A stretch of 64,000 bases of DNA from a bacterium. Its GTDB lineage: Bacteria; Planctomycetota; SZUA-567. Under the pieces are notes generated by a model that was not told the DNA's origin, made no database searches, and saw only the letters and a program-made list of their open reading frames with translations. The translations under genes were made by a program, and so were the position numbers. How positions within the stretch are numbered: position 1 is the stretch's first letter; each line of letters starts with the position of its first letter. Below, piece after piece: positions 8,554 through 17,782 of this stretch. Location of the stretch: positions 1-64,000 of the forward strand of contig QKCJ01000041.1 of the NCBI GenBank assembly GCA_003245715.1, in the 5' to 3' direction.

Positions 8554-9180
8554 ATGATTGCGATTATTGACTATAAAGCAGGCAACCTGACAAGTGTGGA
8601 ACTAGCCCTCAAGCACGTCGGCGCCGACTGCAAGGTTACAGACAAGCCTGAAGAGATTGCCAGGGCAGACAAGGTGATATTCCCGGGTGTCGGAACAGCC
8701 CAGAGCTGCATGGACAATCTGCGCAACCTCGGCCTTGACCTAGCGCTCAAAGATGCTGTAAATTCCGGCAAACCAGTCATGGCTATCTGCATCGGCCAGC
8801 AGCTGATCTTTGAACACTCAGAAGAAGACGGCGGCGTTGATTGTCTGGGGATACTCCCGGGTAAGGTCGTCCGCTTTGACTTTGAGAAAGAGCGCAACGT
8901 CAAAGTTCCGCACATGGGCTGGAATGAGGTCGAAATCCTCAAGCCCCACCCGATACTGACAGGTTTCCCGGACAGGGGCGAGTGCTACTTCGTCCACTCT
9001 TACTACGTAAAGGTTGACGCGCCAGAACTTGTTTACGCCCAGACCGATTACGAAGGCAACAGATTTACCTGCGCCGTAGGGCGGGACAATCTCTTTGCCA
9101 CGCAGTTTCACCCGGAAAAAAGCGGCGAGGACGGCCTGCAGCTCCTGCGCAACTTCCTCAACTGGAACGGCAAGCAGTAA
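8554..9180 (+). CDS. hisH: imidazole glycerol phosphate synthase glutamine amidotransferase subunit
   Basis: The 208-residue protein is a class I glutamine amidotransferase. With HisF it supplies ammonia for the fifth step of histidine synthesis, which also releases AICAR for purine synthesis. The catalytic triad is visible as Cys79 in MAICIGQQLIF and His186 plus Glu188 in ATQFHPEKSG. The N-terminal IAIIDYKAGNLTSVELAL and FPGVGTAQSCMDNL blocks are diagnostic of HisH. The usual Leu-Gly-Met/Gln after the cysteine reads Ile-Gly-Gln here, which is within family variation. hisF and hisA are not adjacent. It starts at the first base after the stop of the exported-protein gene. Confidence 0.93.
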   Translation: MIAIIDYKAGNLTSVELALKHVGADCKVTDKPEEIARADKVIFPGVGTAQSCMDNLRNLGLDLALKDAVNSGKPVMAICIGQQLIFEHSEEDGGVDCLGILPGKVVRFDFEKERNVKVPHMGWNEVEILKPHPILTGFPDRGECYFVHSYYVKVDAPELVYAQTDYEGNRFTCAVGRDNLFATQFHPEKSGEDGLQLLRNFLNWNGKQ

Positions 9181-9217
9181 CCGTCCCGGTTCGGGAAAAG
9201 CCGACCTGCCTCTCTAA

Positions 9218-9223
9218 AGGAGG
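9218..9223 (+). promoter_or_regulatory. strong Shine-Dalgarno site supporting a TTG start
   Basis: AGGAGG stands seven bases before the TTG at 9231. No ATG or GTG in this frame has such a site, so it fixes the start of the PAP2 gene at a TTG codon. Confidence 0.7.
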
Positions 9224-9230
9224 GAGAAGA

Positions 9231-9866
9231 TTGAACCAGCTGACAAAATTCACACTCGTTGCGCTGCCGCTCTCAGCAGCGCTCTACCTTCTGCTGTATT
9301 TTTTTGCTGACCGGCAAGTTGATCTGTATGTACACTCTCACTTTTCCACCAGCGCCCTGCCCCATATCGCAACAGCAATCTCCTATATGGCAAACAGCAA
9401 TATTATCAAAATTCTAACGGCCGCAACACTCATCGCGACCCTGCTCCTTGCCGGAAAAAATCCGCCCGCAACAACGCGAAAACTTCTTTTTATCTGCCTG
9501 AGTGTCTGCGCTGCAATAATTATCAGCGATGCCTTGAAATACATCCTTGCCCGCAACCGTCCGATCATGCTCTTTGAACACGGCCAGTACGGCCTGACAT
9601 TTTTCTCAAATAAATGGGAACTTAACGCAACACCATCAGGCCACACCACCAGAATTTTTTCATTAATGACCGCCTTTTCCTGCCTCTGGCGCAAAGGGCT
9701 GCCATTATTTATTATCATTGCCCTTGCCGTCGGCCTCAGTCGTATCGCCGTTACCGCCCATTACCCCAGCGATGTACTCTTTGGCGCAGTAACCGGAACC
9801 TTCACAACACTCTGGCTGCACCGTTTTTTCTTTCCGGTTATTCCTGAAAACAAACCCGGACTTTAA
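9231..9866 (+). CDS. PAP2-superfamily membrane phosphatase
   Basis: This 211-residue polytopic protein has the three acid-phosphatase motifs of the PAP2/lipid phosphate phosphatase family: KYILARNRP (K-x6-RP), PSGHT (residues around 136-140), and SRIAVTAHYPSDV (SR-x5-H-x3-D). Such enzymes dephosphorylate lipids such as phosphatidic acid, phosphatidylglycerol phosphate or undecaprenyl pyrophosphate on the outer face of the cytoplasmic membrane. Hydrophobic segments flank each motif. Translation starts at TTG 9231, as the strong AGGAGG site shows. The gene ends just before a bidirectional hairpin terminator. The particular substrate cannot be deduced. Confidence 0.88.
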   Translation: MNQLTKFTLVALPLSAALYLLLYFFADRQVDLYVHSHFSTSALPHIATAISYMANSNIIKILTAATLIATLLLAGKNPPATTRKLLFICLSVCAAIIISDALKYILARNRPIMLFEHGQYGLTFFSNKWELNATPSGHTTRIFSLMTAFSCLWRKGLPLFIIIALAVGLSRIAVTAHYPSDVLFGAVTGTFTTLWLHRFFFPVIPENKPGL

Positions 9867-9876
9867 TCCATAAAAA

Positions 9877-9901
9877 AAGGGAATCCGTTAAGGATTCCCT
9901 T
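9877..9901. terminator. bidirectional rho-independent terminator
   Basis: A perfect 10-bp stem (AAGGGAATCC / GGATTCCCTT) with loop GTTAA is flanked by an A-run on the left and by TAATTAATT on the right. It lies between the convergent PAP2 and M24 genes and can serve both. Confidence 0.8.
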
Positions 9902-9926
9902 AATTAATTGATAATTGCAGCAGAAA

Positions 9927-11117
9927 CTAGCCGCGCACCAGCAGCTCCGGAACTTTGCAGACTGTACCATTCTCAGCCTCAACAGTACGGAAAGCGTGAA
10001 GCTTGGGGTCAGTGAATTTGGAGATATCAAGCATGTGCGGCGCGCCTTCTTCCTGCACGATCCCCTGCAGCTCGACTTTAGTACCGAAGATATTCTCAAC
10101 CGGATTGATCGCAAAAGACATACCCGCAAAACAATCAGCCTTGCTTGAAGAATTGAGACAGTAATCACGGTTGCCAAGCGGACTGGTCGGGCCGCCGAGG
10201 TGGTGCAGATAGGCGCTCTTGCCAAAGCCCTTAAGGCCATAACGAAGGGCGATCTTGTTAAAACGCTTGCCGCATTCAGCATAAAGCTGCTTTTCATTTA
10301 CGCCGTTGCGGTAAAGGTCTGCGTACTCAACCGTCGCATCCTGCAGCGCAGCATAGGCAGCCGCTTCCTTCTTGCTAACCTTGCCGAATTTAACCATCAG
10401 CGTCTCAGAAACAATCACGTCTCCAAGACGTCCCGCCGAAACCAGCTTGAGCCAGCAGTTATTGCCGACCTTATAACGGTCATCATAAAGCGGGTGCAGG
10501 TGATTGCCCTGCCCCTTGAGCGCAACCAGCAGCATATTCGTCTCAACGCCGTAGTCGGCAAAATTTTTAAACATCATCGCGCGCACCTGAGTACCGTTCA
10601 TGCCCGGTTCAAGCTCGTACGCAGTCTTAACAACCAGCGCGTTCATCATGTTCGCAACCCAGTCATACTTCTTGTACTGGTTACCCTTAAGTCCGCCAAT
10701 CAGCGGACGGACGATCTTACCGGTAACGGTGTTACAATAAACGCTGCCCGGAGTAACCACATCCTTGCCAACTTTCGGCATCACATTAGAATATTTCAAG
10801 CTGACATTCTTAACGCCCTTGAATACCCCCGGCACCTGATCCTTGATGCGGTCCATCTCAAAAGGCGCAGTCACGAATGTAACCGTAACGGAATTTCCCT
10901 TAACCTCACAAAGAGCATTAACCGGACTGACATCAGCCGGATTGAGGTCGATAATCTGGTGACGCAAACCTGTCAGCCAGCGCATTGAACCTTCCTGGTT
11001 AAAGACTATGCCGCTCTTCTTTTCAGCCCGCAGAACACTCTTCAGATGCTCCAGTTTTTCAGCCAGTTCAACCTTGGTTATCGCTTCCGGACGCTTTGCT
11101 TTCTTATAATCAATCAT
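9927..11117 (-). CDS. M24 (aminopeptidase P/creatinase-fold) family protein with lost metal ligands
   Basis: This 396-residue protein has the two-domain layout of M24B proteins: a creatinase-like N-terminal domain (MRWLTGLRHQIIDLNPADVSP) and a pita-bread C-terminal domain. Active members use two metal ions held by Asp, Asp, His, Glu, Glu. Here the segment that should carry the two Asp residues reads LVSAGRLGDVIVSETLMV, with Ser and Val at the expected places. The usual EP motif reads INPVEN, and only the His (YLHHLGG) and perhaps the last Glu (GTKVELQ) remain. It may be a non-metal enzyme like creatinase, or a pseudo-enzyme with a binding role. The alignment was done by eye. It stands alone between two terminators or promoters. 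Confidence 0.75.
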   Translation of the reverse strand: MIDYKKAKRPEAITKVELAEKLEHLKSVLRAEKKSGIVFNQEGSMRWLTGLRHQIIDLNPADVSPVNALCEVKGNSVTVTFVTAPFEMDRIKDQVPGVFKGVKNVSLKYSNVMPKVGKDVVTPGSVYCNTVTGKIVRPLIGGLKGNQYKKYDWVANMMNALVVKTAYELEPGMNGTQVRAMMFKNFADYGVETNMLLVALKGQGNHLHPLYDDRYKVGNNCWLKLVSAGRLGDVIVSETLMVKFGKVSKKEAAAYAALQDATVEYADLYRNGVNEKQLYAECGKRFNKIALRYGLKGFGKSAYLHHLGGPTSPLGNRDYCLNSSSKADCFAGMSFAINPVENIFGTKVELQGIVQEEGAPHMLDISKFTDPKLHAFRTVEAENGTVCKVPELLVRG

Positions 11118-11208
11118 CTGTTACCCCTGTAATCGGAAAAATAAATATATGCCTACACATCTTACACAGCGCTATCTGCACTTCCAGTAAAAAATGCCGT
11201 GCCGGAAA

Positions 11209-14019
11209 TTATCCGTGCAGATACTTCTTCAAATACGCGCCCGTAAAACTCTTTTTGATGCCGGCAATATCCTCAGGCGTACCCGCGCCGATAATCGTCC
11301 CGCCCTTGTCCCCACCCTCAGGGCCGAGGTCGATAAGCCAGTCCGCACTCTTAATGACATCAAGGTTATGCTCGATAACGATCACCGTATTACCACGGTC
11401 AACCAGCCTGTTTAAAACATCCAAAAGCTTCTGAATGTCAGAGAAATGCAAACCGGTAGTCGGCTCGTCGAGGATATAAACCGTCCGCCCCGTCGAGCGC
11501 TTTGAGAGTTCAGATGATAATTTCATACGCTGCGCTTCACCGCCAGAGAGCGTAGTACTGCTCTGCCCCAGCGCGATATAATCAAGCCCCACATCCATCA
11601 GCGTCTGCAGAATCTGGCGCAGGTTCGGCACAGCCTCAAAAAAGTCATAAGCTTCCGCAATCGACATCTCAAGCACTTCCGCGATATTCTTGCCCTTATA
11701 CCGGATCTCCAGCGTCTCACGGTTATAACGCTTGCCAAAACAATGCTCGCACTCAACAAATACATCCGGCAAAAAGTGCATCTCAATCTTCATCATTCCC
11801 GCACCCTGACAATGCTCGCAGCGACCGCCCTTGACGTTAAACGAGAACCGCCCCGGCTTGTACCCGCGGATCTTCGCCTCCGGTGTCAGCGCAAACAGAT
11901 TACGTATCTCATTAAACGCGTTGGTATAAGTCGCAGGGTTTGAGCGCGGCGTCTTACCGATAGGCGACTGATCGATATTAATCAGCTTATCAACCTTATC
12001 AAGGCCGAGAATCTTGGTGTAATGACCGGGCTTGACCTTAGAACGGTTCAACTCACGCGCCAGCGCCTTACTCAGCGTATGCGTAATCAATGTCGACTTA
12101 CCAGAACCAGAAACGCCAGTAACACAGGTCAGCGTACCCAGAGGAAAATCAGCATCAACATTCTTGAGGTTATTGGAGCTTGCACCTTTAAGCTTGATCG
12201 CGTTACTACGCACCTCCGCCTTGCGCCTCTGCCTGGGTACATGAATAGCCTCCTCACCGTTTAGATACTTACCAGTAAGGCTATTCTTGTCATTCATCAC
12301 CTGCCTGACCGTGCCGCAGGATATAATCTCGCCGCCATTAACCCCAGCCCCCGGCCCCACATCAACCAGAAAATCCGCCGCCCTGATAACATCCTCATCA
12401 TGCTCGACAACAATCACCGTATTACCAATGTCGCGCATCTTCTTCAGCGTCGCCAGCAATCGGTCATTGTCGCGCTGATGCAGGCCGATAGTCGGTTCAT
12501 CAAGTACATAACAAACCCCGACAAGCCCCGAGCCAACCTGACTTGCCAGACGTATCCGCTGCGACTCGCCGCCAGAAAGCGTTCCCGAAGTACGGTCAAG
12601 GGTAATATACTCAAGCCCCACATCAGACATAAAGCCAAGGCGTTTGCAGACCTCTTTACGGATCGGCGCGGCAATCGTCTCCTGCTCTTTATTAAGCTTC
12701 AGCTTCTCCATGAATTCAAGCGCATATGTCACCGTCATCTCGGTTATTTCCTTGATGTTTTTACCGCCCACATAAACCGACAACGCCTCCCGCCGCAGAC
12801 GCGCCCCCTCACACTCAGGACAAGGCAATACTGACATATACTCGTGGATATACTGCTTGACGTTATCGCTGTCAGTGCTATGAAAACGCCGCTCGAAATT
12901 ATTGACCACCCCCTCCCAGTCACCCTTGGGATCACCATAAAAGAGCAGCTTGAAATCTTTCTTCGACAACTCATTAATCGGGCAGTCAAGGTCAAAACCA
13001 TACTCATACGCAAAGTCACGCAAGAGCGAATTATAATACATACTCATCATCCGCCCGCCCTTGCGCCACGCCTCAAGCCCGCCTTCATTAACCGACTTAC
13101 TCATATCCGGCGCGATCAACTCGACATCAAGTTCCATCTTCGTACCCAACCCATCACACGCCGCACACGCCCCATAAGGCGAGTTGAATGAAAACATTCT
13201 CGGCTCAAGATCGGGGAAGGAAAAATTACAGTCAACGCAGCCATACTTCTCACTGAAAAGCGTATCGACAAACTCGCCCTTATTCTCCTCGACACTGGCA
13301 ATAACCAACCCTTCACCAAGCAGAAGCGCCTTCTCAACCGCTTCAGTAAGACGTGACTTCTCCTCTGCACTGACCGTAAAACGGTCAACCACCGCATCCA
13401 GAGTATGCTTGTTGTTCTTCTTCGGTATCGCCTCAAGCTCACGTATCTCCTGCTGCTCGCCGTCAATCCGAGCACGTACATAACCTTCGCGGCGCAGCAT
13501 CTGCAGTTCATTACGATGCTCACCCTTACGCCCCCGCACAATCGGCGCGTAAACAAGAATTCGCTTACCATCGGCAAGCTTGAAGATCGAATCAACAATC
13601 TGCTGAATGGTCTGGCGTTCAATCGGTTTGCCACACTCAGGGCAATGCGCTTCGCCAGCGCGTGAGAACAAGAGACGCAGATAATCATAAATCTCGGTAA
13701 TCGTCGCCACCGTCGAACGCGGGTTGGCCTGCCCCTTGCGCTGCTCGATAGCGATAGTCGGCGGCAATCCGGTAATATGCTCAACATCCGGCTTCTGCAG
13801 CATCTGCAGGAACTGCCGCGCGTAGGCAGACAAACTCTCAACATACCGCCGCTGCCCCTCCACAAAAATCGTATCAAACGCCAGAGACGACTTGCCAGAA
13901 CCAGACAGCCCGGTAATCACCGTCAGAGTGTTACGCGGAATGGTCAGGTTGACATTCTTCAGGTTATGTTCATTAGCCCCGTAAACGGAGATTTCATTTA
14001 TGTCTTTTACTTTAGCCAT
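11209..14019 (-). CDS. uvrA: excinuclease ABC subunit A
   Basis: This 936-residue protein is UvrA, the damage-sensing ATPase of nucleotide excision repair. Both ABC modules are complete. Walker A motifs are GLSGSGKSS (residues 37-45) and GVSGSGKST in the second half, both signature motifs are present (TLSGGESQRIRLA, TLSGGEAQRMKLS), and the Walker B blocks end VLDEPTIGLHQRDN and ILDEPTTGLHFSD. Zinc-binding cysteine pairs are visible in CPECGKPIERQ, in the CVDC pair and in CEHCQGAG with CEHC. The length is normal for the family. The gene is monocistronic; the neighbouring small gene ends at a terminator upstream. Confidence 0.97.
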   Translation of the reverse strand: MAKVKDINEISVYGANEHNLKNVNLTIPRNTLTVITGLSGSGKSSLAFDTIFVEGQRRYVESLSAYARQFLQMLQKPDVEHITGLPPTIAIEQRKGQANPRSTVATITEIYDYLRLLFSRAGEAHCPECGKPIERQTIQQIVDSIFKLADGKRILVYAPIVRGRKGEHRNELQMLRREGYVRARIDGEQQEIRELEAIPKKNNKHTLDAVVDRFTVSAEEKSRLTEAVEKALLLGEGLVIASVEENKGEFVDTLFSEKYGCVDCNFSFPDLEPRMFSFNSPYGACAACDGLGTKMELDVELIAPDMSKSVNEGGLEAWRKGGRMMSMYYNSLLRDFAYEYGFDLDCPINELSKKDFKLLFYGDPKGDWEGVVNNFERRFHSTDSDNVKQYIHEYMSVLPCPECEGARLRREALSVYVGGKNIKEITEMTVTYALEFMEKLKLNKEQETIAAPIRKEVCKRLGFMSDVGLEYITLDRTSGTLSGGESQRIRLASQVGSGLVGVCYVLDEPTIGLHQRDNDRLLATLKKMRDIGNTVIVVEHDEDVIRAADFLVDVGPGAGVNGGEIISCGTVRQVMNDKNSLTGKYLNGEEAIHVPRQRRKAEVRSNAIKLKGASSNNLKNVDADFPLGTLTCVTGVSGSGKSTLITHTLSKALARELNRSKVKPGHYTKILGLDKVDKLINIDQSPIGKTPRSNPATYTNAFNEIRNLFALTPEAKIRGYKPGRFSFNVKGGRCEHCQGAGMMKIEMHFLPDVFVECEHCFGKRYNRETLEIRYKGKNIAEVLEMSIAEAYDFFEAVPNLRQILQTLMDVGLDYIALGQSSTTLSGGEAQRMKLSSELSKRSTGRTVYILDEPTTGLHFSDIQKLLDVLNRLVDRGNTVIVIEHNLDVIKSADWLIDLGPEGGDKGGTIIGAGTPEDIAGIKKSFTGAYLKKYLHG

Positions 14020-14092
14020 AACAGATCCTTTAAACCCATAATTGGTGTCATTAATTTTACAGATAAAGTTGTAATGGTAAATAGGGCAAATA

Positions 14093-14117
14093 AAAAAGCC
14101 GTCATTAAAGACGGTTT
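14093..14117 (-). terminator. rho-independent terminator
   Basis: Read on the minus strand this is an 8-bp stem (AAACCGTC / GACGGCTT with one G-U pair) followed by TTTTTATTT. It ends the transcript of the small membrane protein gene at 14133-14411 before uvrA. Confidence 0.75.
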
Positions 14118-14132
14118 GATTGCAGGGACGGG

Positions 14133-14411
14133 TTATAACCGTTCAAGGCTCAGTAGCCAGAGTCCAAAGAGAAGCCACGGAATAGTCCAGCCGATCATTA
14201 TTTTGACAATATGCAATCTGATGCAGTGCGACCAGCCATAAATAAACGCTATCGGCGGAAAAAGCCCCAGGAATCCCCAGGTTGAACTGGACTTGAAGAT
14301 GCGCAGCTCGGCAAGAAAAAAGAAGATCGCATTAACCGCCCAGAAATATAAAGAATAAATTGTCCCTGCAAAAAAAACATCCGGATCAATTCCATGCAAT
14401 AGAATCATCAT
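14133..14411 (-). CDS. small hypothetical membrane protein
   Basis: The product is 92 residues long, almost entirely hydrophobic, with three likely membrane helices (FFAGTIYSLYFWAVNAIFFFLAEL, WGFLGLFPPIAFIYGWSHCI, IVKIMIGWTIPWLLFGLWLLSL). It carries no motif I recognise. It has its own downstream terminator and a divergent neighbour at 14569. GAGCGGATG-like purines precede the ATG (M-M at the start, so the start could be one codon later). The reading is supported mainly by the coherent helix pattern and the terminator placement. Confidence 0.5.
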   Translation of the reverse strand: MMILLHGIDPDVFFAGTIYSLYFWAVNAIFFFLAELRIFKSSSTWGFLGLFPPIAFIYGWSHCIRLHIVKIMIGWTIPWLLFGLWLLSLERL

Positions 14412-14568
14412 CCGCTCCTGAAGCCGAAGTCCGCAATTGATAAAACAATTTATACCATTATTTCATACCACAATAATACGCAAAAAGATTATTTCCTTGA
14501 AGAATTTTATAAAAAAATATATCAATATCAACGGAAGGCAATTTTGCCAAATATGAGGAAGGATAAAA

Positions 14569-14910
14569 ATGGAAGAAAATGATCTTATCAAGGAAGTAGC
14601 AGCCCCGCTTTACGAAAATAAAGGCTGGATAAAATTTTTGGGAGTATTCAGTATTATTATTGGTATCCCGACTTTAATTGTTCTTGTTGGTATACTGTCA
14701 ATATGGATCGGGATAACACTGGTTAAAGCTGCCAACCAATATGAATTGGCTTATGAAAATGGCGATAAAATGGGCATGATTGCTGCAAATGCAGGCATTG
14801 CCAAATATTTTAAAATTATCGCGATATTGACCCTTATCGGCATAATTATTGACGTTGTCATGCTAATTCTAATGTTTGCCGGTGCCTTTCCAATGAATAT
14901 GCCTCATTAA
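14569..14910 (+). CDS. small DUF5362-like membrane protein
   Basis: This 113-residue protein has a short acidic N-terminus, then a hydrophobic hairpin (IKFLGVFSIIIGIPTLIVLVGILSIWIGITLVKAANQ), a charged loop (YELAYENGDKMGM) and a third helix (FKIIAILTLIGIIIDVVMLILMFAGAF). The pattern, with LxGxxxIIxGxxxxLxxxGilxiWiGi and the AANQYELAYENGD loop, resembles the DUF5362 family. GGAAGGA stands eight bases before the ATG. The gene is followed at once by a bidirectional terminator, so it is monocistronic. Its function is unknown. Confidence 0.6.
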   Translation: MEENDLIKEVAAPLYENKGWIKFLGVFSIIIGIPTLIVLVGILSIWIGITLVKAANQYELAYENGDKMGMIAANAGIAKYFKIIAILTLIGIIIDVVMLILMFAGAFPMNMPH

Positions 14911-14936
14911 TTCAAATAACAGGCAACACTAAATAT

Positions 14937-14969
14937 AAAAAGCCGACCATCGTTTACGGTCGGCTTTTT
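14937..14969. terminator. bidirectional rho-independent terminator
   Basis: AAAAAGCCGACC and GGTCGGCTTTTT form a 12-bp stem with a 9-base loop. It sits between the convergent DUF5362-like gene and topA and has T-runs in both directions. Confidence 0.9.
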
Positions 14970-14991
14970 ATATTATCATGTTACGCTGCTA

Positions 14992-17589
14992 TCAGAACGG
15001 TGCTTCATTATTCTCGGTACTCTCGGCCGCGCTCTTTTTAGTGGTCTTTTTCTTGGTTGTTTTTTTAGCCGTCTTCTTTTTTGTGGTCTTTTTCTTGGCT
15101 GTCTTCTTGGTGGTTTTCTCTTCTGAAGAATCCTCATCGCCGCTGGCTGCATCTTTAGCCGCCTTTTCAGCCGCCTTGCGCTCCTTCTCCTGTGCGCGTT
15201 TTTCCGCCTCAGAACCCGGCATCGGCTTGGCGTTACGACACTTCGGGAACGCCGAACAGGCCATAAACGGTCCACGCCTTGACATACGCGTAATCATCGG
15301 TGCGCCGCATTTATCACAGGCAATATGGCTCACATCCGGCAGTTCCAGTACCTTACCATCCTTATCCAGATGCTTGGTGTTCTTGCAGTCCGGGTAACCA
15401 GAACAAGCCAGAAACGGCCCGCTCTTACCCATCTTGACCACCATCTCCTTGCCGCACTTCTCGCAGTCCATCTTGATATCCGGCAGTTCTACCGGCTTGC
15501 CGTCCTTGCCGACAGGCAGAGTCTGGTTACAGCCCGGATAACTCGAACACGCCATGAAATCGCCATAGCGTGAACGCTTCCTGACCATCGGGCTGCCACA
15601 CTTGGGGCAGCTTACCGGTTCCATCTCCGTGTCTTCGTCATCAGCTCCGTCCTCACCCGGCATCGCCATCAGACCACGGCACTCGGGATAATTCACGCAC
15701 CCCAGAAACGCCCCGCGCGCCGAGTAGCGGATAATCATGTCCCCACCACAAAGCGGACATTTCTCGCCATTAGGCGCAGCCTTACCCTTTAACGTTTCCG
15801 CGTCTTTAGTCGCCTTCTTCAGACGCTCCTCAAAAGGCTTGTAAAACTCATCAACAATCTTGTGCCAGTCAATTTCCCCTTCCTCAACCCGGTCAAGGTC
15901 GGCTTCCATCTTGGCAGTAAAGGCCAGATCCATAATGGTCGTGAAATTAGCCAAGAGCAGATCCGTTACAGCAATACCAAGCTCTGTAGCATGAAACCGC
16001 CGCTTCTCAAGGCGCACGTAGCCGCGGTCCTGAATAGTCTGCACAATCGGCGCGTAAGTTGAAGGACGGCCGATCCCCTCCTTCTCAAGCGCACGCACCA
16101 GACTGGCTTCGCTGTAGCGCGGAGGCGGGGTGGTAAAGTGCTGAGTGGTGCGCATATCATGCTTGTTAAGGCCATCACCTTCTTCAAGCGGGGGCAGCAG
16201 CTGGTCCTTGTCCTTCTTCTTGCCCTCGTCGTCCTCATCAGACCTGTCTTCTTCGTTATCCTTGGCTTCTTTGGCCTTGCGAGCCTGCGCCTCAAGCCCG
16301 AGAACGGTATAACCGTCAAAGAGCACAACCCTGCCCTTCGCTTCAAGCACACCCTTATCCGCCTCTATTGTCGCGGTAGTGGTCTGATACTTTGCCGGGC
16401 TCATCTGTGAAGCCACAAACCTGCGCCAGATCAACTCATACAGTTTATACTGCTCAGGGGACAAGGCATTCTTGATACTCTCGGGAGTAAGCATCACGCT
16501 TGCCGGACGAACCGCTTCGTGCGCGTCCTGGGCGTTCTTCTTGCTTGAATAGATATTCGCTTTCTCAGGCAGATACTCCGGAGAATACTTGCCGGCGATA
16601 TATTCACGCGCCTCATCAAGCGCTTCCGGTGCAATACGCGTACTGTCAGTACGCATATAGGTAATAAGACCGGTCAACTCGCCATCAACCTCGATACCTT
16701 CATAAAGCTGCTGGGCAATACGCATCGTCCGCTGCGCGCCAAAATGCAGGAAAGTACTCGCCGCCTGCTGCAAAGTCGAAGTAATAAACGGTGGCGCCGG
16801 ACGTCCGCTCACTACCCGCTTATCAATTTTTGTTATCTTATATTTGGCATTCTCAAGGATACCCGCAATCTCCATCGCGCTCGCTTCAGTCGAAGCGCAC
16901 GGACTGCCGAGGGCAAATTTCTCATCGCCCCATTTTACAAGATTAGCCTCGAAAATCTCGCTCGCACCAGTCTTGCAGAGATCAACCGCAATACGCCAGA
17001 ACTCTTCCGCCGTAAATGCCTTGATCTCTTTCTCGCGCTCAACAACCAGACGCACCGCAACCGACTGCACACGCCCCGCCGACAAGCCCTTGGTAATCTT
17101 CTTCCACAAAAACGGTGACAGCGAAAAACCAACCAATCGATCCAGCACGCGCCGACCCTGCTGGGCGTTGACCAGATCCATATTGATTTTGCTCGGATGT
17201 GCGATAGCGTCCTGCACGGCAGACTTGGTGATAGCGTTGAATGTCACGCGGAATGTCTTGTCTTCCTCAAGCTCCAGCGCCTCCTTGAGGTGCCAGGCGA
17301 TGGCTTCTCCTTCGCGGTCCGGGTCAGGTGCCAGGTACACTTCATCCACCTTCTCAGCCGCCGCAGCTATATCCTTTAAGGTCTTCTCGCGGGTCTTGAT
17401 CGGCTCGTAAGCCGGGGTGTAATTATTGTCAAAGTCAATGCCGAAGCGCTTGCTGCCGCGGCCCTTGCTCGGGATATCCCGGACGTGTCCCATCGAAGCT
17501 TTCACGGTATAGCCGCTACCGAGGAACTTTTTAATTGTCTTGGCTTTCGCCGGACTTTCCACAATCAGAAGGCGGTTGGTTTTTGCCAC
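14992..17589 (-). CDS. topA: DNA topoisomerase I with four C-terminal zinc ribbons
   Basis: This 865-residue type IA topoisomerase relaxes negative supercoils. The TOPRIM domain shows LLIVESPAKAKTI and PDREGEAIAWH, and the active-site block is GLITYMRTDSTRIA near residue 310. After the catalytic core come four Cys4 zinc ribbons, each with CxxCG-type and C-x5-7-YPxC-type pairs (for example CPLCGGDM with CVNYPEC, and CDKCGAPM with CSAFPKC). The last 60 residues are a Lys/Thr/Ala-rich tail resembling histone H1, likely to add non-specific DNA binding. An acidic insertion (KEAKDNEEDRSDEDDEGKKKDKDQ) lies between core segments. The minus-strand order frr then topA is separated by a terminator. Confidence 0.97.
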   Translation of the reverse strand: MAKTNRLLIVESPAKAKTIKKFLGSGYTVKASMGHVRDIPSKGRGSKRFGIDFDNNYTPAYEPIKTREKTLKDIAAAAEKVDEVYLAPDPDREGEAIAWHLKEALELEEDKTFRVTFNAITKSAVQDAIAHPSKINMDLVNAQQGRRVLDRLVGFSLSPFLWKKITKGLSAGRVQSVAVRLVVEREKEIKAFTAEEFWRIAVDLCKTGASEIFEANLVKWGDEKFALGSPCASTEASAMEIAGILENAKYKITKIDKRVVSGRPAPPFITSTLQQAASTFLHFGAQRTMRIAQQLYEGIEVDGELTGLITYMRTDSTRIAPEALDEAREYIAGKYSPEYLPEKANIYSSKKNAQDAHEAVRPASVMLTPESIKNALSPEQYKLYELIWRRFVASQMSPAKYQTTTATIEADKGVLEAKGRVVLFDGYTVLGLEAQARKAKEAKDNEEDRSDEDDEGKKKDKDQLLPPLEEGDGLNKHDMRTTQHFTTPPPRYSEASLVRALEKEGIGRPSTYAPIVQTIQDRGYVRLEKRRFHATELGIAVTDLLLANFTTIMDLAFTAKMEADLDRVEEGEIDWHKIVDEFYKPFEERLKKATKDAETLKGKAAPNGEKCPLCGGDMIIRYSARGAFLGCVNYPECRGLMAMPGEDGADDEDTEMEPVSCPKCGSPMVRKRSRYGDFMACSSYPGCNQTLPVGKDGKPVELPDIKMDCEKCGKEMVVKMGKSGPFLACSGYPDCKNTKHLDKDGKVLELPDVSHIACDKCGAPMITRMSRRGPFMACSAFPKCRNAKPMPGSEAEKRAQEKERKAAEKAAKDAASGDEDSSEEKTTKKTAKKKTTKKKTAKKTTKKKTTKKSAAESTENNEAPF

Positions 17590-17713
17590 GAATATCCCCT
17601 ATACATTATATATAAACAACAATTTCGTAGCCGACCATACAAACCTTCCGGGCAAAGTCAAGGACTTTTAAGAGAAATATTTCCTCATACTAATAAAAAA
17701 CAAACCCCAAACA

Positions 17714-17751
17714 AACAAAAAAGGCAGCGCCGGACACTCCCCGGCACTGCC
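17714..17751 (-). terminator. rho-independent terminator of frr
   Basis: On the minus strand GGCAGTGCCGG pairs with CCGGCGCTGCC (one mismatch) and is followed by TTTTTTGTTTGTTTG. It stands just downstream of the frr stop and upstream of topA. Confidence 0.85.
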
Positions 17752-17782
17752 TGTAACACGTTGCAATAATGTAACTTACAGA

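Noticed and set aside
15000..15120. Low-complexity plus-strand reading frame rich in Phe and Val (14978-15397).
   Set aside because: It is the antisense shadow of the Lys/Thr-rich TopA tail.
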